DNA of 64,000 bases, taken from positions 62,001-126,000 of the forward strand of contig CALWLI010000011.1 in NCBI GenBank assembly GCA_944381485.1, read 5' to 3'. Below the pieces are notes generated by a model. That model saw only the letters and a list, made by a program, of their open reading frames with translations. It was not told the origin of the DNA and did not search any database. Of this stretch, positions 59,257 through 64,000 are shown in pieces. A program made the position numbers and the translations under genes. Source of the stretch: an uncultured Lachnospiraceae bacterium. Lineage in GTDB: Bacteria > Bacillota > Clostridia > Lachnospirales > Lachnospiraceae. Positions within the stretch are counted from its first letter, which is position 1, and each line of letters starts with the position of its first letter.

Positions 59257-60421
59257 GATGGCGATCAGGTCCATATTGGGAAACAAGATGCGCTCTTTTC
59301 TCACTATGCTGGGCATAATCATAGGAGTTGCCGCAGTGATCATACTGGTATCCATAGTAAACGCCTATATGTCCACGGTAATAGAGAGCTTTGCAAGCAT
59401 GGGAGTAAATCAGATAAATGTGAGCGTCACAAACACCGCATCCCGCTCCCTCTCTGAGGAGGAGATGTATGAGTTCAGAGATGAGAACACAGATCTCTTT
59501 GAGTATCTTACTCCCAATGTCAGTGTCATGATGCCCCTTAAAAACGGAAACGATATAATGTCAACCTCAGTCAGGGGCTATTCCGAGGACTATATGGGCA
59601 TAAAGGACTATGAGCTGTATTCAGGGAGAAACATAGCCTACTCCGACATAGTGGGAAGGCAGAAGGTGGCGGTCATGGGCTATTACACGGCCACAGAGCT
59701 TTTCGGAAGCCCTGATTACGCTGTCGGAGATAAAATAAAGATAGGAAACAGCTCCTTTAAGGTAATAGGCGTAATTGAGAGGCAGACAGACGAGGAGGAT
59801 GAGCTTGAGGAGGGGGGAACAGACGACTTTGTATGGCTGCCCTACTCGGTGGCAATGAGCATAAACGGAACCTCTGATATATCAAGCTATATAATAACCT
59901 CCGGAGACACTGACAATGCGGATGAGTGCACGGATGCCTTGGAGAACATGCTCTTTCAGATATTCAGGGATGATGACCTCTACAGTGTCAGCGCCAACTC
60001 GGAGATGCTTGATGAGCTGAACAGCCAGATAGCCATGATGAGCGCCATGCTCGGAGGCATAGCCGGCATATCTCTTCTGGTAGCGGGAGTGGGAGTCATG
60101 AACATAATGCTTGTGTCTGTCACAGAGAGGACAAGGGAGATAGGAATAAGAAAGGCATTGGGAGCCAAGCGCTCTGCCATAATGCAGCAGTTTGTCATAG
60201 AGGCGGCAGTTACCTCATCCATAGGAGGTATCATAGGAATAGTTGTGGGGGCCCTGGCTACAGAGGCCATAGGCTCGGCTATGGGGATCACGGCTTCTCC
60301 CACACCCGGGGCGGTTGCAGTCTCCTTCGGAGTATCTGTGGGCATAGGTCTCTTCTTCGGATATATGCCTGCATCGAGGGCGGCAAAGCTTAATCCCATA
60401 GATGCCCTGAGAAGTGAATAA
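59240..60421 (+). CDS. MacB/FtsX-family permease
   Basis: A 393-residue permease with the MacB topology: one N-terminal membrane helix (about 15-40), a large extracytoplasmic domain (about 45-265) and three helices at the end (about 270-295, 320-345, 355-380). The FtsX signature ERTREIGIRKALGAKRSAI is present. With the preceding ATPase and adaptor it makes a MacAB-like complex; in Firmicutes these usually protect against antimicrobial peptides or export peptides. Substrate not known here. Confidence 0.93.
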   Translation: MLQSFKMAIRSILGNKMRSFLTMLGIIIGVAAVIILVSIVNAYMSTVIESFASMGVNQINVSVTNTASRSLSEEEMYEFRDENTDLFEYLTPNVSVMMPLKNGNDIMSTSVRGYSEDYMGIKDYELYSGRNIAYSDIVGRQKVAVMGYYTATELFGSPDYAVGDKIKIGNSSFKVIGVIERQTDEEDELEEGGTDDFVWLPYSVAMSINGTSDISSYIITSGDTDNADECTDALENMLFQIFRDDDLYSVSANSEMLDELNSQIAMMSAMLGGIAGISLLVAGVGVMNIMLVSVTERTREIGIRKALGAKRSAIMQQFVIEAAVTSSIGGIIGIVVGALATEAIGSAMGITASPTPGAVAVSFGVSVGIGLFFGYMPASRAAKLNPIDALRSE

Positions 60422-60436
60422 AGGATAAAGATATAG

Positions 60437-60478
60437 GCGGAAACAAGCTCCAGGCAGCAAGGGTTCCGCTTATTATTT
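60437..60478 (+). terminator. Weak terminator after the MacB permease
   Basis: GCGGAA (60437-60442) pairs with TTCCGC (60464-60469) with a long loop, followed by a T-rich stretch. Confidence 0.42.
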
Positions 60479-60487
60479 TATGCATTA

Positions 60488-60516
60488 ATGACATGACAGG
60501 ATTTGTGTGATATAAC
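60488..60516 (+). promoter_or_regulatory. Promoter for rqcH-yicC-gmk
   Basis: ATGACA (60488-60493), 17 bases, TATAAC (60511-60516) with TG one base upstream (extended -10). Confidence 0.52.
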
Positions 60517-60555
60517 AGAAGGAACAAAAAGGATTTGTGACGGAAAAGGAAAAAT

Positions 60556-62394
60556 ATGGCGTACGACGGACTTATTATAGCAAATACGGTGAAGGAGCTC
60601 AGAGAGGCCTTTCTTATGGGAAGCATCACGAAGATAGCACAGCCCGAGCCCGAGGAGCTTCTCGTTACAATAAAAAATAACAGGAAAAATATGAGGCTTT
60701 ATATATCCGCAAATGCCTCACTGCCGATGGTCTATATTACGGAGGAGGAGAGGCAGGCACCGCCCACAGCTCCTAATTTCTGCATGGCTTTAAGAAAACA
60801 TATAGGCGGAGGCAGGATAACGGATATAAGACAGCCGGACACGGAGGACTTCTCAGGGCGCGGTCTCGAGAGGGTCATATGCTTTGACATAGATCATCTT
60901 AACGAGATGGGAGACAGAGGAACTGTGAGGCTCTTTGTGGAGCTTATGGGAAAGCACTCAAATATAATTCTCGTAAAAGAGGATGGGATCATAATCGACA
61001 GCATAAAGCATATAACTCCCTCTGTAAGCTCTGTCAGGGAGGTGCTTCCGGGAAGGGAGTACTTTATCCCAAATTCAGGGGACAAAAAGAATCCCTTAAG
61101 TTTTGGCGATGTAGAAAGCTTCAGAGAGTGTCTTTTGAGAAAGAATCTCAAAGTGGGGAAGGCTCTCAGCGCCTCCTTTACGGGGATAAGCAATATTACA
61201 GCCACAGAGATATGCTTCCGAGCGGGAGTGGATGAGGAAAAGGATGTGGCAGGACTTAAGCCTGATGAGCTTAAGGCTTTATTTGACAGCTTCAGCCGTA
61301 TCATGGAGGAAGTGAAAAGGGGAGAGTTCTTTTCAAATATAGTATACAATGAGAAGGATGAGCCTGAGGAGTTCTCGGCAATAAAGCTTTCCTGCCTGGA
61401 GTCGGATTCATACCATGTAAAGAGCTTTGACAGCATATCAAAGCTGCTTTCATGCTTTTATTCTGAGCGGGCACTGAGGGGCAGGGTCAGACAAAAATCC
61501 GAGGATATAAGACACATACTCAAGGTGCTGACGGAGAGGACGGCAAAGAAGCTTGAGCTCCAGGAAAGACAGCTTCAGGACTCTGAGAAGAAGGAAAAAT
61601 TCAGAGTGTGGGGAGAGCTGATAAATACCTACGGATACGGACTTAAAGGTGGAGAAAAAGAACTTCGCTGTGAAAATTATTATGACGAGGGAAGGGAGAT
61701 AAGCATACCCCTCGATGAACATAAATCGGCTAAGGAAAACGCAAAGAGATATTTTGACAAGTATCAGAAGCTTAAGCGCACGGAGGAGGCCCTGATACCT
61801 CAGATAGAGGAGTCAAGACAGAGACTTTGGCACCTTGACTCCATATCAGCCGCCCTATCTATAGCGGAGACCGAGGCTGACCTCAACCAGCTGAGGAGAG
61901 AAATGAAGGACTACGGTCTGATACACAAGTCCGGGGAGGAAAGATCCGGCAGAGGAGGCTCAAAGAGGAAGGGAGAGAAGAAGCCGAGAAGAGAAGAGAT
62001 GAGATCCGAGCCCATGCACTTTGTCTCCTCAGACGGGATCGACATATATGTGGGAAGGAACAATTACCAAAATGAGGAGATAAGCTTTAAGCTGGCTGAA
62101 GGGAATGACTGGTGGTTTCATGCAAAGAATACAGCCGGATCTCATGTCATAGCAAAGACGGGAAACAGAGAGCTCCCTGACGATACCTGCCTTGAGGCCG
62201 CTGCCTTAGCAGCCTATTACTCAAAGGCCTGTGGTGATGAAAAGAAAAACACCTCTCAGAAGATCGAGGTGGACTATGTAAAGCGCAAGGAGCTTAAGAG
62301 AGTTCCTCACGCCGCTCCGGGCTATGTCATATACCACACTAATTACAGTATTGTGGTTGAACCGAGAAAAGAAATCGGCTATAATGAAAAATAA
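60556..62394 (+). CDS. rqcH: RqcH (NFACT family) ribosome quality-control factor
   Basis: A 612-residue NFACT protein, the bacterial RqcH/Rqc2 that binds stalled 50S subunits and adds C-terminal alanine tails so that the chain is degraded by ClpXP and ClpCP. N-terminal NFACT-N domain (about 1-175, MAYDGLIIANTVKEL), helical HhH and coiled-coil regions (about 180-470), and the C-terminal NFACT-R domain (about 490-605, IDIYVGRNNYQNEEISFK...WWFHAKNTAGSHVIAK). Homologues in some species were annotated as fibronectin-binding proteins. It heads an operon with yicC and gmk. Confidence 0.95.
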   Translation: MAYDGLIIANTVKELREAFLMGSITKIAQPEPEELLVTIKNNRKNMRLYISANASLPMVYITEEERQAPPTAPNFCMALRKHIGGGRITDIRQPDTEDFSGRGLERVICFDIDHLNEMGDRGTVRLFVELMGKHSNIILVKEDGIIIDSIKHITPSVSSVREVLPGREYFIPNSGDKKNPLSFGDVESFRECLLRKNLKVGKALSASFTGISNITATEICFRAGVDEEKDVAGLKPDELKALFDSFSRIMEEVKRGEFFSNIVYNEKDEPEEFSAIKLSCLESDSYHVKSFDSISKLLSCFYSERALRGRVRQKSEDIRHILKVLTERTAKKLELQERQLQDSEKKEKFRVWGELINTYGYGLKGGEKELRCENYYDEGREISIPLDEHKSAKENAKRYFDKYQKLKRTEEALIPQIEESRQRLWHLDSISAALSIAETEADLNQLRREMKDYGLIHKSGEERSGRGGSKRKGEKKPRREEMRSEPMHFVSSDGIDIYVGRNNYQNEEISFKLAEGNDWWFHAKNTAGSHVIAKTGNRELPDDTCLEAAALAAYYSKACGDEKKNTSQKIEVDYVKRKELKRVPHAAPGYVIYHTNYSIVVEPRKEIGYNEK

Positions 62395-62437
62395 GCCAAA
62401 AATAAGCTTCTACACAGAATGGAGATAATCGGGATCT

Positions 62438-63322
62438 ATGACAGAGATAAACAGCATGACAGGATTCGGACGGTGTGAGGTCATCACTGATGAATACCGT
62501 ATACTTGCGGAGATCAAGTCGGTGAATCATCGCTACTTCGACCTGTCTATTAAAATGCCCAGGAAGTTTAACTGCTTTGAGGCAAATATCAGAAACATAC
62601 TTAAGGAATATATAAGCAGAGGAAAGACAGACCTCTATATACTGTATGAGGACTATACCGATTCATCCAAGAGCCTCAAATACAATCAGGCCATAGCAAA
62701 GGAATATATGGAGTATTTCGCAAGGATGGCAGAGGAGTTCGGAATAAAAAATGACATCAGCGTTTCAAACCTCATGAGATGTCAGGAGGTCCTTACAATG
62801 TCGGAGGAGAGTTCTGACGAGGATAAGCTGAGGGAGCTTTTGGAATCCTCGGTAAGAAAAGCCTGCGAGGACTTCTCCCTCTCAAGAAAGGCTGAGGGCG
62901 AGAATCTTAAAAGCGACCTTTTGATAAAGCTTGACAAGATATCCTCCTATGTAAAGGAGATAGAAGAGTTTTCTCCCTCTGTGGTCGAGGAATACAGGAA
63001 AAAGCTTACAGACAAGATAAACGAGCTTCTTTCAGACAGCTCCGCGGACGAGTCCAGGATAATCACCGAAGTGGGCATATATGCCGACAAGATATGTACT
63101 GACGAGGAGATGGTGAGACTTAAGAGCCATGTGGAGAGTATGAGATCAAAGCTTACCTGTGGAGGACCCTGTGGAAGAGAGCTTGATTTTATAGCCCAGG
63201 AGATGAACAGAGAGGCCAATACCACCCTCTCAAAGGCCAATAACCTTAAGATAGCGGACACGGCCATAGCCCTGAAGTCGGAAATAGAAAAAGTCAGAGA
63301 GCAGGTGCAGAATATTGAATAG
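62438..63322 (+). CDS. yicC: YicC/YloC family endoribonuclease
   Basis: A 294-residue protein with the family's typical start (INSMTGFGRCE) and C-terminal block (CGGPCGRELDFIAQEMNREANTTLSKANN), which is the DUF1732 domain. YicC of E. coli has been described as an RNase that helps RyhB decay. Its end overlaps the start of gmk by 8 bases, and the preceding gene is rqcH; yicC-gmk is a conserved pair in Firmicutes. A GGAG site lies upstream. Confidence 0.95.
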   Translation: MTEINSMTGFGRCEVITDEYRILAEIKSVNHRYFDLSIKMPRKFNCFEANIRNILKEYISRGKTDLYILYEDYTDSSKSLKYNQAIAKEYMEYFARMAEEFGIKNDISVSNLMRCQEVLTMSEESSDEDKLRELLESSVRKACEDFSLSRKAEGENLKSDLLIKLDKISSYVKEIEEFSPSVVEEYRKKLTDKINELLSDSSADESRIITEVGIYADKICTDEEMVRLKSHVESMRSKLTCGGPCGRELDFIAQEMNREANTTLSKANNLKIADTAIALKSEIEKVREQVQNIE

Positions 63323-63938
63323 AAAAGGGATCTTGGCGGTGGTTTCAGGTTTTTCAGGAGCGGGCAAGGGAACGCTGATGAAAAAGCTGATGGAAAAATA
63401 CGACAATTATTCCCTCTCGGTATCAGCTACGACCAGAGCACCGAGAGAGGGAGAGAAGGACGGAAAAGACTACTTCTTTGTAAGCAAAGAGGAATTTCAG
63501 TCCATGATAAACAAGGACGAGCTTCTTGAGTATGCTCAGTACGTGGACAATTATTACGGCACTCCGAAAAAATATGTGGAGGCTGAGCTTGAAAAGGGAA
63601 GAGATGTCATTTTGGAGATAGAGATCCAGGGGGCCCTCAGCATACACGGAAGGTATCCCGACTCACTTCTTATATTTGTGACACCGCCCTCTGCCATGGA
63701 GCTGAAAAACAGACTCATAAACAGAGGCACGGAGACAGAGGAAAACATCAAAAAAAGACTTAACAGAGCCGCCCAGGAGGCGGTGGGAGTCGAGAACTAT
63801 GACTATCTCCTCATAAATGATGACCTTGATGAGGCGGTGGAGAGGCTCCACAAGCTTATTCAGGATCAGCATATGAGAGTTTGTCATCAGCTTGACTTCA
63901 TCTCTGACATAACAAAGCAGCTTAGGACTTTGGAATAA
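63315..63938 (+). CDS. gmk: Guanylate kinase
   Basis: A 207-residue enzyme that phosphorylates GMP to GDP. The P-loop is SGFSGAGKGTLMKKL (residues about 11-25) and the GMP-binding motifs SVSATTRAPREGEKDGKDYFFV and YAQYVDNYYGTPKKYV are present, with IEIQGALSI following. The start is TTG 63315, overlapping the end of yicC; AGGTG is upstream, and homologues begin with the same MNRKGIL pattern, which supports it. Length normal. Confidence 0.95.
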   Translation: MNRKGILAVVSGFSGAGKGTLMKKLMEKYDNYSLSVSATTRAPREGEKDGKDYFFVSKEEFQSMINKDELLEYAQYVDNYYGTPKKYVEAELEKGRDVILEIEIQGALSIHGRYPDSLLIFVTPPSAMELKNRLINRGTETEENIKKRLNRAAQEAVGVENYDYLLINDDLDEAVERLHKLIQDQHMRVCHQLDFISDITKQLRTLE

Positions 63939-63962
63939 AGGATCTCAGTCCTTTGAGTTTTT
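63937..63962 (+). terminator. Weak hairpin after gmk
   Basis: AAAGGA (63937-63942) pairs with TCCTTT (63949-63954), followed by T5 after GAG. Confidence 0.42.
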
Positions 63963-63986
63963 AATAAGATCAATATATTTACTTTC

Positions 63987-63992
63987 AGGAGG
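63987..63992 (+). promoter_or_regulatory. Ribosome-binding site of the next gene
   Basis: AGGAGG eight bases before the window end predicts a start codon at about 64001. In related genomes the gene after gmk is usually rpoZ. Confidence 0.6.
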
Positions 63993-64000
63993 AAAGATTT

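Noticed and set aside
1..64000. CRISPR array, prophage, integrase or insertion sequence
   Set aside because: No regularly spaced repeats, transposase, integrase or phage structural genes were seen.

Overview
The window (about 45-48% GC by eye, AGA/AGG and ATA codons common, strong AGGAGG ribosome sites, TTGACA/TATAAT promoters) looks like the chromosome of an anaerobic Firmicute of the class Clostridia, most likely a Lachnospiraceae-type bacterium. Support comes from the gene set: dusB-greA-lysS, a SigV/RsiV pair, a giant 2-hydroxyacyl-CoA dehydratase activase fusion, sodium-pump decarboxylase subunits, a DUF6465 protein, a flavodiiron-rubredoxin protein and yicC-gmk. I see no prophage, insertion sequence or CRISPR array. 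The genus cannot be told from the sequence alone.

Layout. 1-3.0 kb: end of dusB, then greA and lysS with a C-terminal tRNA-binding domain. 3.2-4.7 kb: ECF sigma factor and its RsiV-like anti-sigma factor. 4.9-9.9 kb: a small cysteine protein and a 1483-residue activase/dehydratase fusion. 9.9-11.1 kb (minus strand): a split ChrA transporter. 11.2-14.6 kb: a MalK/MsmX-type ATPase, a duplicated DUF1538 membrane protein and a tandem PII-like protein. 14.7-22.2 kb: an overlapping seven-gene envelope operon around the c-di-AMP synthase genes cdaA-cdaR, ending in an L,D-transpeptidase-like protein that has lost its catalytic Cys and His. 22.2-24.1 kb: DUF6465 protein and an RNA m5C methyltransferase. 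24.2-29.6 kb: a sodium-pumping decarboxylase operon carrying two different carboxyltransferases, followed by a branched RNA hairpin. 29.7-31.4 kb: an AT-richer pair of zinc-ribbon proteins, one with RCC1-like repeats. 31.5-35.2 kb: two cell-surface proteins sharing a cadherin-like domain. 35.3-40.25 kb: clpC-radA, a fructose-6-phosphate aldolase-like transaldolase and tRNA-Trp. 40.5-46 kb: an 1816-residue secreted surface protein whose C-terminus is a class B sortase. 46-51.5 kb: flavodiiron protein (minus), TPR and DUF4037 proteins, and an ABC-class ATPase (minus). 51.6-55.3 kb: tRNA-Leu, an HPr-like protein without the active His, a ferredoxin-type DUF362 protein (minus) and cardiolipin synthase. 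55.4-60.4 kb: SLH protein and a MacA/MacB-type efflux system. 60.5-64 kb: rqcH, yicC, gmk, and the ribosome site of the next gene.

The main themes are envelope biology (lysozyme-responsive sigma system, c-di-AMP, surface proteins, sortase, SLH protein), sodium-coupled anaerobic carbon metabolism, oxygen/NO defence and protein quality control (ClpC, RqcH). The most unusual items are the adhesin-sortase fusion, the DUF1538/tandem-PII pair, the L,D-transpeptidase pseudoenzyme, and the dual-carboxyltransferase sodium pump with its branched RNA element. All functional calls are from reading the sequence and from memory of protein families; no database search was run.
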